DNA of 20,658 nucleotides from DATLFQ01 sp035540915 (GCA_035540915.1 DATLFQ010000119.1:1-20658), one strand, 5' to 3'; positions 6,520 through 15,438 are shown, counted from the stretch's first letter. Made by a program: numbers and translations. Notes: generated by a model from the letters alone, not told the origin.

Positions 6520-7404
6520 TCAGGACATCGTGCGGACGAGGACGGCGTCGTGGGCCGCGGCCCCGGGGGCGGGGGACCAGCCCCGGCCCAGCAGGAAGCC
6601 GGCGGCGCGGCTGGACGCCGCCACCCGGGCCGCCAGGAGCCGGCAGCCCCGGTCGGCAGCCAGCTGGTCGCCCGGGTCGACGACCAGTCGCTCCAGCCGT
6701 CCCTCGTCCCCGGCGGTCCGCCCGCTGGCCAGCCCGACCACCGTTCCCCACCGCCGGGCCGTCACCGCGAACGGCTCACCGCCGAACGCTCCGGCGGAGG
6801 CGGCTGCGGCGAACGCCTCCGCCTCGGGGTCGGTGAGGGCGGTGACGGCCAGCTCCAGCTCCAGCCCGCCCCGCCCGACCACCGAGGAAGGGGCGAAGGC
6901 GGCGTCGGCGACCGGCGCCCACACGCGGCCGGCCCCCTCCTCGAGGAGGTGGACGCGGTCGAACTCGGCGGTCACCACGAAGTCGGCCAGCGCCGCCAGG
7001 GCGGCGTCGATGCGGGCCGGGTCGGCACCGTCGGCCAGGGTCACGTGCGGGACGAACGGCAGCGTGACCGCCCGGGCCAGCGGGGCGAGAAAGACCTTCT
7101 GCCGCAGGGCGATCACTGCGTCGACGTCCCCCGTCACCTGCAGGTACACGACCGGGTTGACCGGCCAGAAGGTGCTTGGCGGGCCGAGGACGAGGCGGAT
7201 GGGCGTCGTCGCCGCCGCGGCGGCCCGTAAATCGGCCAGCGCCTCGGGCACCCGGGTTTCGGCCACGTTGACCGGCGGCACGATCGTGAGGTGCGGCGGC
7301 ACCCGGCCGAGCGCGGGGTCGCCGAGGGCCCGCCGGAGGCCGTCCACCGCACCGGCCAGCTCGGCACCGAGGAGCAGGGCGACGCCGAGGCGGGCCCGCC
7401 CCAC
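6520..7404 (-). CDS. 2H phosphoesterase (2'-5' RNA ligase-like) fused to a GNAT-like domain
   Basis: The 294-residue product starts at GTG 7404, preceded by GAGCGGGG and seven bases after the TGA of the upstream small gene. The N-terminal half has both 2H catalytic motifs, HLT at 38-40 and HVT at 120-122, as in bacterial 2'-5' RNA ligase/ThpR cyclic phosphodiesterases. At about 180 residues that domain is family-sized. Residues about 180-294 are extra: a strand-rich segment, then RLERLVVDPGDQLAADRGCRLLAARVAASSRAAGF. This resembles the acetyl-CoA-binding part of GNAT acetyltransferases (LVVDP..Q..G....L......A...G), although the canonical Q/RxxGxG/A loop is poorly kept. The 2H call is firm; the GNAT call is tentative. 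A role in RNA end or nucleotide-conjugate metabolism is inferred from the family only. Confidence 0.75.
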   Translation of the reverse strand: MGRARLGVALLLGAELAGAVDGLRRALGDPALGRVPPHLTIVPPVNVAETRVPEALADLRAAAAATTPIRLVLGPPSTFWPVNPVVYLQVTGDVDAVIALRQKVFLAPLARAVTLPFVPHVTLADGADPARIDAALAALADFVVTAEFDRVHLLEEGAGRVWAPVADAAFAPSSVVGRGGLELELAVTALTDPEAEAFAAAASAGAFGGEPFAVTARRWGTVVGLASGRTAGDEGRLERLVVDPGDQLAADRGCRLLAARVAASSRAAGFLLGRGWSPAPGAAAHDAVLVRTMS

Positions 7405-7410
7405 CCCCGC

Positions 7411-7596
7411 TCAGCGCCCGGGCCGGGGGCGGACCAGCGAGACGGCGGCCAGGACCAGCAGTCCCGAGGGCACCTGGTCGACCTCGCCGGGCAGCCAGGT
7501 CGAGCGGGTGACCCGGTCGAGCCCGTGGTGCAGCCCAACGCTGCCCAGGCGCCGCCGGCGCAGCTCGTCGGCCAAGGCTTTCGAGTCGACTTGCAT
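7411..7596 (-). CDS. Small protein of unknown function (61 aa)
   Basis: The ATG at 7596 has a strong GGGAGGA ribosome-binding site 4-5 bases upstream, and the stop is six bases before the GTG of the phosphoesterase gene, so the two are likely co-transcribed. The product starts MQVDSKALADELRRRRLGS, a basic amphipathic helix, and ends with a short hydrophobic run (GLLVLAAVSLV) and a basic tail. The same frame stays open further upstream to 7974, but that extension is Pro/Arg-rich, crosses atpC and is not protein-like. I recognise no family. Confidence 0.55.
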   Translation of the reverse strand: MQVDSKALADELRRRRLGSVGLHHGLDRVTRSTWLPGEVDQVPSGLLVLAAVSLVRPRPGR

Positions 7597-7707
7597 CCCG
7601 TCCTCCCGCCTCCACCCTGCGCCCGCCCGCCTGTGGAGCACAAGACGGGAAAGCCTGTGGACGCCCGGTGGCGAACCGTGTGGGGAACGAAGGCGGTTCC
7701 CGGTCAC

Positions 7708-7839
7708 ATGGCGACACGGTTCACCGACGGCGGCGCAGGGGGAAGGACGGGCCTGCGGTCGCTCCCCGACGAGGACTACGCCACCGTGGCCGACGTGTGG
7801 CGGGCGATGGGCGGCGCCACCGAGTCCGCCCACACCTGA
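7708..7839 (+). CDS. Possible small ORF (43 aa)
   Basis: An ATG at 7708 opens a 43-codon frame with reasonable composition (LPDEDYATVADVWRAMGG) ending just before the convergent end of atpC. A GAAGG lies about 15 bases upstream, in the loop of a GGGAAC/GTTCCC hairpin (7683-7701). Favouring a gene: it sits alone in a 250-bp gap and the end is convergent with a hairpin. Against: weak ribosome-binding site, small size and no recognised family. Confidence 0.3.
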   Translation: MATRFTDGGAGGRTGLRSLPDEDYATVADVWRAMGGATESAHT

Positions 7840-7854
7840 GCCGCGATCAGCGGC
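7840..7854. terminator. Short hairpin at the end of the atp operon
   Basis: GCCGC (7840-7844) and GCGGC (7850-7854) form a 5-bp stem around GATCA, overlapping the atpC stop codon (7847-7849). No T-run follows on either strand, so it is at best a weak or factor-assisted terminator between atpC and the possible convergent small ORF. Confidence 0.25.
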
Positions 7855-8248
7855 CGGCCAGCTCCAGGCGGGTCTGGGCCCGGCGCAGGCGGGCATCGGC
7901 CTCGGCGGCCGCCTCCGCGTCGGCGCCCGCCTCACGGACGGCCCGCTCGGCCTCGTCGGCGGCCCGCCGGGCACGGTCGGCGTCGACCTGGTCGGGCAGC
8001 TCGGCCACGTCCGAGAGGATGATCACCCGGTTGTCCTTCACCTGGACGAAGCCCCCGTGGACCGCGGCCTTCACCGTCTCGCCGCCGACCTGGAAGATGC
8101 GCACGATCCCGATCCCGAGCGCGCCCAGGAAAGGGGCGTGGCCGGTCTGGAAGGCGATCTCGCCGTCGGAGGTCCGGCACACCACCATCTCCGCCTCGCC
8201 GGAGTACAGGATGCGCTCGGGCGAGACCAGCTCAACCTGGAGGGCCAC
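7847..8248 (-). CDS. atpC: F1Fo ATP synthase subunit epsilon
   Basis: The 133-residue product begins at GTG 8248, eight bases after the atpD stop. The long open frame further upstream is a shadow of atpD. The N-terminal beta-sandwich is typical: LQVELVSPERILYSGEAEMV, TSDGEIAFQTGHAPFLGALG, GGFVQVKDNRVIILSD. It is followed by an Ala/Arg/Glu-rich helical hairpin (about 90-133). Epsilon joins gamma in the central rotor stalk, and its C-terminal helices can brake ATP hydrolysis. Length is normal. It is the last gene of the atp operon. Confidence 0.95.
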   Translation of the reverse strand: MALQVELVSPERILYSGEAEMVVCRTSDGEIAFQTGHAPFLGALGIGIVRIFQVGGETVKAAVHGGFVQVKDNRVIILSDVAELPDQVDADRARRAADEAERAVREAGADAEAAAEADARLRRAQTRLELAGR

Positions 8249-8256
8249 GGCGCCGC

Positions 8257-9702
8257 CTACGAGCCCTGGAGCTGCTTGGCCTTGGCCAGGGCCGACTCGG
8301 CCCCGCCGACGTTCAGGAACGCCTGCTCGGGCAGCTCGTCCAGCTCGCCGTTGACCAGCGCCTCGAAGCTCTCCACCGTCTCCTCCACCGGCGTGTAGAC
8401 GCCGGGCAGGCCGGTGAACACCTCGGCCACGAACATGGGCTGCGACAGGAACCGCTGGATGCGCCGCGCCCGGTTCACGCTGATGCGGTCCTCCTCGGAC
8501 AGCTCGTCGAGGCCCAGGATGGCGATGATGTCCTGCAGCTCCCGGTAGCGCTGCAGCACCTGCTTGACCCGTTGCGCCACCGCGTAGTGGCGCTCGCCGA
8601 CCACCTCGGGCGCCAGAATGGACGACGAGCTGGCCAGAGGGTCCACCGCCGGGTAGATGGCCAGCGAGGCGATGTCTCGGGACAGCTCGGTGGTGGCGTC
8701 CAGGTGGGTGAAGGTGGTGAACGGCGCCGGGTCGGTGTAGTCGTCGGCCGGCACGTACACCGCCTGGAGCGACGTGATGGACCGGCCCCGGGTGGAGGTG
8801 ATGCGCTCCTGCAGCTCGCCCATCTCGTCGGCCAGGGTTGGCTGGTAGCCCACCGCCGAGGGCATGCGGCCCAGCAGGGTCGACACCTCCGAGCCGGCCT
8901 GCACGAAGCGGAAGATGTTGTCGACGAACAGCAGCACGTCCTGCTGGCGGACATCGCGGAAGTACTCCGCCATGGTGAGGGCGGCCAGCGCGACGCGCAG
9001 GCGCACGCCGGGCGGCTCGTCCATCTGGCCGTAGCACAGGGCCGCCTTCTCGATGACCCCCGACTCCTGCATCTCCAGCCACAGGTCGGTGCCCTCGCGG
9101 GTGCGCTCGCCCACGCCGGCGAACACCGACACGCCACCGTGCTGCTCGGCCACCCGGCGGATCATCTCGGTGATGAGCACCGTCTTGCCCACGCCGGCGC
9201 CGCCGAACAGGCCGATCTTGCCGCCCTGGGCGTAGGGCTCCAGCAGGTCGATGACCTTGATGCCCGTCTCGAACATCTGGCGCTTGGGCTCCAGGTCGGC
9301 GAAGGGCGGGGCGTCGCGGTGGATCTCCCAGCGGTCCTCGATGCCCTCCACGTGGTCGGTGTCGAGCGGCTCGCCGATGACGTTGAAGACGTGGCCCAGC
9401 ACCCCCGGGCCGACCGGCATGGTGATGCCGCGGCCGGTGTTGACCACCGGCGTCCCCCGCTTGAGGCCGTCGGTCGGCTTCATGCAGATGGCCCGCACGC
9501 GGCCGTCGCCGATCTGCTGGGCCACCTCGGCGGTCACCTTGGTGGTCTCGCCCTCGAGGACGATGTCCAACTCCAGGGCGGTGTTGATGGCGGGCAGGTG
9601 GTCGGGCGGGAACTCCACGTCCACCACCGGTCCCGCGATGGCGACCACCCGGCCGCTCTTGCGGGCCTCGGTTTCGGTGGGTGTGGTCTCGGTGACGGTC
9701 AT
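8257..9702 (-). CDS. atpD: F1Fo ATP synthase subunit beta
   Basis: The 481-residue catalytic subunit starts at ATG 9702, with AGGAG upstream in the 16-base gap after atpG. The Walker A GGAGVGKT is at 167-174, the GERTREG segment at 198-204, Walker B in VLLFVDNIFRF, and the DELSEED lever that couples to gamma is intact near the C-terminal third. The N-terminus has a short acidic-Thr leader (MTVTETTPTETEARKSG) before the beta-barrel. The protein makes ATP at the alpha/beta interfaces of the cytoplasmic F1 head. All key residues are present and the length matches the family. Confidence 0.98.
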   Translation of the reverse strand: MTVTETTPTETEARKSGRVVAIAGPVVDVEFPPDHLPAINTALELDIVLEGETTKVTAEVAQQIGDGRVRAICMKPTDGLKRGTPVVNTGRGITMPVGPGVLGHVFNVIGEPLDTDHVEGIEDRWEIHRDAPPFADLEPKRQMFETGIKVIDLLEPYAQGGKIGLFGGAGVGKTVLITEMIRRVAEQHGGVSVFAGVGERTREGTDLWLEMQESGVIEKAALCYGQMDEPPGVRLRVALAALTMAEYFRDVRQQDVLLFVDNIFRFVQAGSEVSTLLGRMPSAVGYQPTLADEMGELQERITSTRGRSITSLQAVYVPADDYTDPAPFTTFTHLDATTELSRDIASLAIYPAVDPLASSSSILAPEVVGERHYAVAQRVKQVLQRYRELQDIIAILGLDELSEEDRISVNRARRIQRFLSQPMFVAEVFTGLPGVYTPVEETVESFEALVNGELDELPEQAFLNVGGAESALAKAKQLQGS

Positions 9703-9718
9703 CGGGTCGCGCTCCTGT

Positions 9719-10735
9719 TCATCCGGCTTTGCGCTTCTTGGTGGCGGCAGGGTCCAGCTGGTCGGGCAGCACGTCCCGGCTGGTCAATTCGTCGCGGAAG
9801 TAGTCGACGCCGCCGGCCTTGGCCTGGCGCAGCGCTTCCGCCCCGCCGGCAATCTCCATGATCTCGGTGGTGATGGACTCCTGACGGGCCCGGTTCATGA
9901 TCCGCGAGAGCTTGGTGATCAGCTCCTCGGCGTTGTCGGTGGCCGACTTCATGGCCCGCTGGCGGGCGGCGTGCTCCGACGCGGCCGAGTCCAGCATGGC
10001 CGCGAACAGGCGGGCCTCGACGTAGCGGGGCAGGAGCCCGGCCAGGATCTCGGCCGGCTCGGGCTCGAACTCGTACAGCGGCGGCGGCCCCTCGGCCCCG
10101 CCCACCGCGGCCTCATCGGTCGAGCGCCCCGCAGTCAACGCCTCGGTGTCCAGCGGCATGAACTGGCGGACGACGGCCCGCTGGGTGCCGGCCGAGAGGA
10201 ACTGGGTGTAGGCCAGGTGCACCAGGCCCACCTCGCCCGACTCGAACCGCTCGGTGACTGCGGCCGCGACGGTGCGGGCGTCCTCGTAGGTGGGTTGCTC
10301 GCTCATGCCCGAGAACGACGCGGCGATGTCGTAGCCCCGGAAGCGGAAGTACGACTCGGCCTTCTTGCCGACCAGCACGAGGGCGTACCCCCGGCCCTTG
10401 GCCTGCTCGGCCTTCAGCGTGCGCTCGGCGGCCCGGATCACGTTGGCGTTGTAGGCGCCGGCCAGCCCGCGGTCGGCGGAGACCACCACGATGCCGACGG
10501 TGCCCACCTCGGCGTCGCCTCCGCCCAGGAGCGGGTGGCTCAGGTCGGCGCCCCCGGCGGCCAGGCTGCGGATGACCTCGGTGACCTGCTCGCTGTATGG
10601 CCGGGCGGCGGCGACCCGCTGCTGCGCCTTGACGATCCGCGAGGCCGCGATGAGCTCCATGGCCTTGGTGATCTTCTTGGTCGACTGGACGCTCTTGATG
10701 CGGCGCCGCAGGACCCGCTCGGTACCGCCGGCCAT
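9719..10735 (-). CDS. atpG: F1Fo ATP synthase subunit gamma, with C-terminal extension
   Basis: The 338-residue rotor shaft starts at ATG 10735, three bases after the atpA stop. The N-terminal helix (RRRIKSVQSTKKITKAMELIA) and the C-terminal helix ending ITTEIMEIAGGAEAL are canonical. The usual protein ends about there; here about 36 further residues follow, ending in PAATKKRKAG. A Pro/Glu-rich insertion (about 200-225) precedes YVEARLFAAMLDSAASEHAARQRAM. Gamma transmits rotation from the c-ring to the alpha3beta3 head, and an extended C-terminus would emerge at the top of the head, near delta. Function is certain; the role of the tail is unknown. Confidence 0.96.
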   Translation of the reverse strand: MAGGTERVLRRRIKSVQSTKKITKAMELIAASRIVKAQQRVAAARPYSEQVTEVIRSLAAGGADLSHPLLGGGDAEVGTVGIVVVSADRGLAGAYNANVIRAAERTLKAEQAKGRGYALVLVGKKAESYFRFRGYDIAASFSGMSEQPTYEDARTVAAAVTERFESGEVGLVHLAYTQFLSAGTQRAVVRQFMPLDTEALTAGRSTDEAAVGGAEGPPPLYEFEPEPAEILAGLLPRYVEARLFAAMLDSAASEHAARQRAMKSATDNAEELITKLSRIMNRARQESITTEIMEIAGGAEALRQAKAGGVDYFRDELTSRDVLPDQLDPAATKKRKAG

Positions 10736-10738
10736 CCG

Positions 10739-12268
<1,530 letters not shown>

Positions 12269-12793
12269 TTAGAGCACTTCCTTGAGTTGGTCGAGGCGGT
12301 GGCGGACCGAGCCGTCGATGACGGTGTCGCCCACCCGGGCCACGATGCCGCCGAGGATCGAGGGGTCGACCACGACCTTGACGCTCACCGTGGTGCCGGT
12401 GGCGGTGGACAGGGCCGCCTCCAGGCGCTGGCGCTGGTCGGTGGACAGCGGGACGGCGGCGCGCACCTCCGCCACCGACTGCGACCGCTCGGCGGCCGCC
12501 CGCTCGACCAGCTTGTCGATGATGGCGGGCAGGTCACGGCCGCGACCGGAGCCGACCACGAAGGAAACCAGCGCGGTGGTGACGGGCGAGGCGCGCCCGC
12601 CCAGCAGGTCCTCCACGATGCCCTGGCGGCGGTCGACCGGGATGGCCTGGTCGGACAGCGTCGAGCGGAGGTCCTCGCTGGCCTCGAAGGTCCGGGCCAC
12701 CCGGAACAGCTCCTCCTCGACCGTCTCGAGCGAACCCTCCGCCCGCGCCACCTCGAACAGTGCCGCCGCGTACGCGTCGGAGCGTTCGCTCAT
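12269..12793 (-). CDS. atpH: F1Fo ATP synthase subunit delta
   Basis: The 174-residue peripheral-stalk subunit (OSCP family) holds the top of F1 to the b subunits. Family features are the N-terminal helix DAYAAALFEVARAEG, the central helices, and the C-terminal signature VDPSILGGIVARVGDTVIDGSVRHRLDQL. I start it at ATG 12793, where GGGAG lies about five bases upstream and the codon overlaps the stop of a preceding 26-codon ORF. An ATG at 12823 would add ten residues but has no ribosome-binding site. The length is that of a separate bacterial delta, unlike the b-delta fusion of mycobacteria. Confidence 0.95.
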   Translation of the reverse strand: MSERSDAYAAALFEVARAEGSLETVEEELFRVARTFEASEDLRSTLSDQAIPVDRRQGIVEDLLGGRASPVTTALVSFVVGSGRGRDLPAIIDKLVERAAAERSQSVAEVRAAVPLSTDQRQRLEAALSTATGTTVSVKVVVDPSILGGIVARVGDTVIDGSVRHRLDQLKEVL

Positions 12794-12870
12794 CTCATCT
12801 CCCGGCTGGGGCCCCTGCCCCATCGGGGGCCGTAACTGACAACAGAGTCGTCGGTGGCGCGGGCACTCAT
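12790..12870 (-). CDS. 26-codon ORF bridging atpF and atpH
   Basis: The ATG at 12870 overlaps the atpF stop (ATGA, 12870-12867), and its own TGA overlaps the atpH start (ATGA, 12793-12790), so a terminating ribosome could run through all three frames. The encoded peptide starts MSARATDDSVVSYGPRWG and is basic and hydrophilic, with no membrane segment. It may act only as a coupling device that lets ribosomes cross the 73-base atpF-atpH gap, or be a chance ORF. Confidence 0.35.
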   Translation of the reverse strand: MSARATDDSVVSYGPRWGRGPSREMR

Positions 12871-13577
12871 GTCTTCTGCCGGCCGGCTTCGGCGATGAAC
12901 TGCTCGATGAGGCGCATGTTGGCGTCGCGGTCGAGGTTGGCGGCGACGACCTTCTCGGCCAGGTCGATGGCGAGCGCCCCCACCTTGGCCTGCAGGTCGG
13001 CGGTGGCCCGCTCCTGGGCGGCGGCGATGTCCTCCCGCGTCCGCTGGCGCAGCTCGTTGACCTCGGCCTCGGCCCGGGCCATCAGGTCCCGGCGCAGCTG
13101 GTCGGCCGTCTGGCGGGCCTCTTCGATGATGCGCGACGACTCGTTGCGGGCCTCGGCCAGCTGGGCCTGGTACTGGGTGAGGACGGTGGCCGCCTCGGCC
13201 TTGACCCGTTCGGCGTCGTCCAGGTTGGACCGGATGCGCTCGGTCCGGCCGGCCATGGCCTTCTGGATGCCGGGCAGGGCGAACTTGGTGAGCAGGCCGA
13301 ACAGCACGACGAACGACAGGATCCCCCAGATCAGCTCGTCGGTGGCCGGCAGGATGGGGCTGGGCGCCTCGTTGCAGTCGTCGGGCTCGCCGCCCTCCTC
13401 CAGGATGTGGATGCACTCCTCGGCGGCGTGGGAGATGTCCTCGTGCTCCTCGGTGACCGACCCCGGCTCCACGCCGGGCTCGGCGCCCGGCGTGGGGGTG
13501 GCGAAGGCCGCGCCTCCCCCGCCCAGCACCCCGGCCAGGCCGAGGAGCACCGCCGCCACGATGGCTCGCGCTCGCAT
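12867..13577 (-). CDS. atpF: F1Fo ATP synthase subunit b, with signal-peptide-like N-terminus
   Basis: The 236-residue product starts at ATG 13577, five bases after the atpE stop. Residues 1-26 look like a cleavable signal peptide (MRAR, hydrophobic core AIVAAVLLGLAGVL, AFA just before the likely cut). Residues 27-80 are an acidic outer segment with two cysteines (C55, C68). A membrane helix follows at about 82-100, then the long Ala/Glu/Arg peripheral-stalk helix (about 105-236) with NESSRIIEEARQTADQLRRD. Ordinary b subunits are about 160-180 residues with only a few residues before the membrane helix. If the first segment is not cleaved, b would span the membrane twice. Function as the stator stalk is clear from sequence and position. 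Confidence 0.95.
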   Translation of the reverse strand: MRARAIVAAVLLGLAGVLGGGGAAFATPTPGAEPGVEPGSVTEEHEDISHAAEECIHILEEGGEPDDCNEAPSPILPATDELIWGILSFVVLFGLLTKFALPGIQKAMAGRTERIRSNLDDAERVKAEAATVLTQYQAQLAEARNESSRIIEEARQTADQLRRDLMARAEAEVNELRQRTREDIAAAQERATADLQAKVGALAIDLAEKVVAANLDRDANMRLIEQFIAEAGRQKT

Positions 13578-13582
13578 GCCGC

Positions 13583-13849
13583 CTAGCCCGAGATGATGAA
13601 GGCGAGGACGAAGCCGAACAGCGCCAGGGCCTCGGTGAAGGCGATGCCGAGGAACATGGTGGTGCGCACCATGCCGGCCGACTCGGGCTGGCGGGCCATG
13701 GCCGTGATGGCGTTGCCCACCACGATCCCGATGCCGATGCCCGGGCCGATGGCGGCGCCGCCGTAGACGATGCCGCGGCCGACGGCGGTGAGCCCCGCCT
13801 CCAGCTCGCCCGCGCCCTGCTGGGCCAGGATGTTCAACAACTCAGGCAA
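13583..13849 (-). CDS. atpE: F1Fo ATP synthase subunit c (rotor ring proteolipid)
   Basis: The 88-residue hairpin has two membrane helices. The first carries GPGIGIGIVVG (35-45), the Gly-repeat packing motif, and the second carries the ion-binding carboxylate E73 in AFTEALALFGFVLAF, joined by the polar loop ARQPE (52-56). The residue after the Glu is Ala and no sodium-site Gln is evident, so proton coupling is the likelier mode. The start is TTG at 13849, supported by GAGGAGGG about six bases upstream. Length is normal for actinobacteria. Confidence 0.97.
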   Translation of the reverse strand: MPELLNILAQQGAGELEAGLTAVGRGIVYGGAAIGPGIGIGIVVGNAITAMARQPESAGMVRTTMFLGIAFTEALALFGFVLAFIISG

Positions 13850-13864
13850 GGAAGCCCTCCTCGG

Positions 13865-14635
13865 TTAGTGCTCGGGATGCATGGCGCCACCGATGTAGAC
13901 GGCGGCCAGGATGGTGAAGATGAACGCCTGCAGGACCGCCACCAGCACCTCGAAGCCGGTGAGGGCGACCATGAGGGCGAACGGCGCGGCGGCCCCCACG
14001 ATGGTCGACTCGAACAGCGCCGCCGACAGCACCGCGAAGCTGGCCAGCAGCAGGTGGCCGGCCAGCATGTTGGCGAAGAGCCGGACGGCCAGGGACAGCG
14101 GCCGGACGACGATGACCGAGACCAGCTCGATGGGCGTCACCAGGATGTACAGGAACTTGGGCACCCCCGGCGGGAACATGATGCCCTTGAAGTAGCCGAA
14201 GAAGCCCTGCTTGGCGATGCCGACGTAATTGAAGATGACCCACACCAGGATGGCCATGAACGCCGGCATGGCCATGCGGGCGTTGACCGGCATCTGGATG
14301 CCGGGGACGATCGAGAAGATGTTGAGGGCGAAGACGAAGCTGAAGAGCATCGTCAGGAAGGGCAGGAAGGACAGGCCCTCCCGGCCCATGGTCTGCAGGA
14401 TGATGCCCTCCCGCACGAACTCCACGACCGACTCGGCCATGTTCTGCACGCCGGTGGGGACCAGGCTGGCTTTGCGGCTGGCGCTGTAGAAGAAGAAGAA
14501 GACGATCGCCACCGCCGCCCACATCAACAGCACGATCTTGTTGACGGCGAGGTTCGAGTCCTTCAGGAAGATGTCCGGCCACTCGATGAGGTGGCTGACG
14601 GGCGGGAACTCGAGACCGAGGATGGGCGTCGTCAT
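13865..14635 (-). CDS. atpB: F1Fo ATP synthase subunit a
   Basis: The 256-residue membrane protein starts at ATG 14635, sharing ATGA with the stop of the upstream AtpI-like gene. The upstream part of the open frame is not protein-like. Several hydrophobic helices are present (for example VLLMWAAVAIVFFFFY at about 35-50). The essential stator arginine is R185 in PLSLAVRLFANMLAGH. The protein forms the two proton half-channels against the c-ring. The FFFFY run and the MPVNARMAMPAFMAILVWV helix fit the actinobacterial form. Confidence 0.97.
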   Translation of the reverse strand: MTTPILGLEFPPVSHLIEWPDIFLKDSNLAVNKIVLLMWAAVAIVFFFFYSASRKASLVPTGVQNMAESVVEFVREGIILQTMGREGLSFLPFLTMLFSFVFALNIFSIVPGIQMPVNARMAMPAFMAILVWVIFNYVGIAKQGFFGYFKGIMFPPGVPKFLYILVTPIELVSVIVVRPLSLAVRLFANMLAGHLLLASFAVLSAALFESTIVGAAAPFALMVALTGFEVLVAVLQAFIFTILAAVYIGGAMHPEH

Positions 14636-15078
14636 GAGCGGGGGCGGACTCCCGGGTAGGCGAGGGTGGCCGAGATGTGGCGCATCTCCCACAGCAGCAG
14701 GCCGAGGTGGGTGGCCAGGAGCGTGCCGGCCAGCGGCGGCCACTCGGTCCAGGACTGGCCCTTGAGGACGGTGACGGCGAGGGCCACCGCGCCGAGGCGG
14801 AGCAGGAAGCCCCCGAGGGCGGCGCCCATGAGCGCCTGGGGCGAGACGCCGGCCGCCCAGCTCAGCAGCGCGGCTGCGGCCGCGAAGTTCGCCAGGACCA
14901 GCGCCACGGCTGCAGCGGACGAGACGGCGCCGGCCACGCCCCACCCGGCGGCGCACCCGGCAATCAGCAGGGCGCACAGGGGCAGGCCGCGGCGCACCAT
15001 GTCGGCCACCACCTGGCGCTCGACCGGGGCGGCGGCGGGCACGGCGGTGGCGGTGGTTACCGGCGGGGCCGAGGTCAT
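14632..15078 (-). CDS. AtpI-like ATP synthase membrane protein
   Basis: The 148-residue product starts at ATG 15078 (ATGA overlap with the upstream gene) and ends in an ATGA overlap with atpB. After a Thr/Ala/Pro-rich N-terminus (about 1-20) it shows four hydrophobic segments (GLPLCALLIAGCAAGWGVAG, AVALVLANFAAAAALLSWAAG, GGFLLRLGAVALAVTVL, TLLATHLGLLLWEMR). Topology, size and position directly before atpB match the AtpI/ATP synthase I family, implicated in c-ring assembly or Mg transport in other bacteria. The sequence is poorly conserved, so the assignment rests largely on context. Confidence 0.75.
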   Translation of the reverse strand: MTSAPPVTTATAVPAAAPVERQVVADMVRRGLPLCALLIAGCAAGWGVAGAVSSAAAVALVLANFAAAAALLSWAAGVSPQALMGAALGGFLLRLGAVALAVTVLKGQSWTEWPPLAGTLLATHLGLLLWEMRHISATLAYPGVRPRS

Positions 15079-15350
15079 CGACCGTCCCGGCCGGCCCAGG
15101 GGGCGCCGCGCTCGTGGCGCTCCATCTCCACCTGGTAGCCGAAGTACATGCGCACCATCATCCCGATGACGGCGACCAGGCCCAGGAGCAGTGCGAACAG
15201 GCGCCCGGTGCCCAGCCAGCGGTCGACCAGCCACCCCAGCAGGCCGAAGGCCAGGGGGGTGACCACCAGCTCGAAGGCGCGCGCCATGGTGTCACCGAAG
15301 CCCCTGTACAGCTGCGTACTGTCAAGGTCGCGCCTGTCGCGAACTTCCAC
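15075..15350 (-). CDS. AtpZ-like small membrane protein (first gene of the atp cluster)
   Basis: The 91-residue product starts at GTG 15350 with GGGGGA about nine bases upstream. An ATG at 15281 would remove the conserved-looking YRGFGDT lead-in. Two membrane helices are visible (LVVTPLAFGLLGWLVDRWLG and LFALLLGLVAVIGMMVRMYFG), followed by a charged tail. Two-helix proteins with a GLLGWLVDRWL segment before atpI/atpB belong to the AtpZ/AtpI family that assists ATP synthase assembly. The ATGA overlap with the next gene implies coupling. Confidence 0.7.
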   Translation of the reverse strand: MEVRDRRDLDSTQLYRGFGDTMARAFELVVTPLAFGLLGWLVDRWLGTGRLFALLLGLVAVIGMMVRMYFGYQVEMERHERGAPWAGRDGR

Positions 15351-15408
15351 CTGCCATGTCCCCCGTGTGGTGGCGGTGCGACCCGAAGGCCCTTGTGAAT
15401 TTCTGCGC

Positions 15409-15438
15409 AATCTACGGTCGCGCCGTTCGGCTCCGCAA
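15409..15438 (-). promoter_or_regulatory. Possible promoter for the atp genes
   Basis: In the 89-base gap between the WecA/TagO-like gene and the atpZ-like gene, TTGCGG (15438-15433) and TAGATT (15414-15409) are 18 bases apart on the - strand. This gives 3/6 and 4/6 matches to vegetative -35 and -10 boxes, in locally AT-richer DNA. This is the largest gap in the right-hand block, a natural place for an internal promoter. Evidence is pattern-only. Confidence 0.3.

Noticed and set aside
7630..7665. Two TGTGGA repeats as DnaA boxes or an origin
   Set aside because: Only partial matches, no AT-rich stretch and no dnaA/dnaN nearby.
7597..7974. Upstream extension of the 61-aa gene to 7974
   Set aside because: The extension is Pro/Arg-rich and crosses atpC. 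ATG 7596 has a strong ribosome-binding site.
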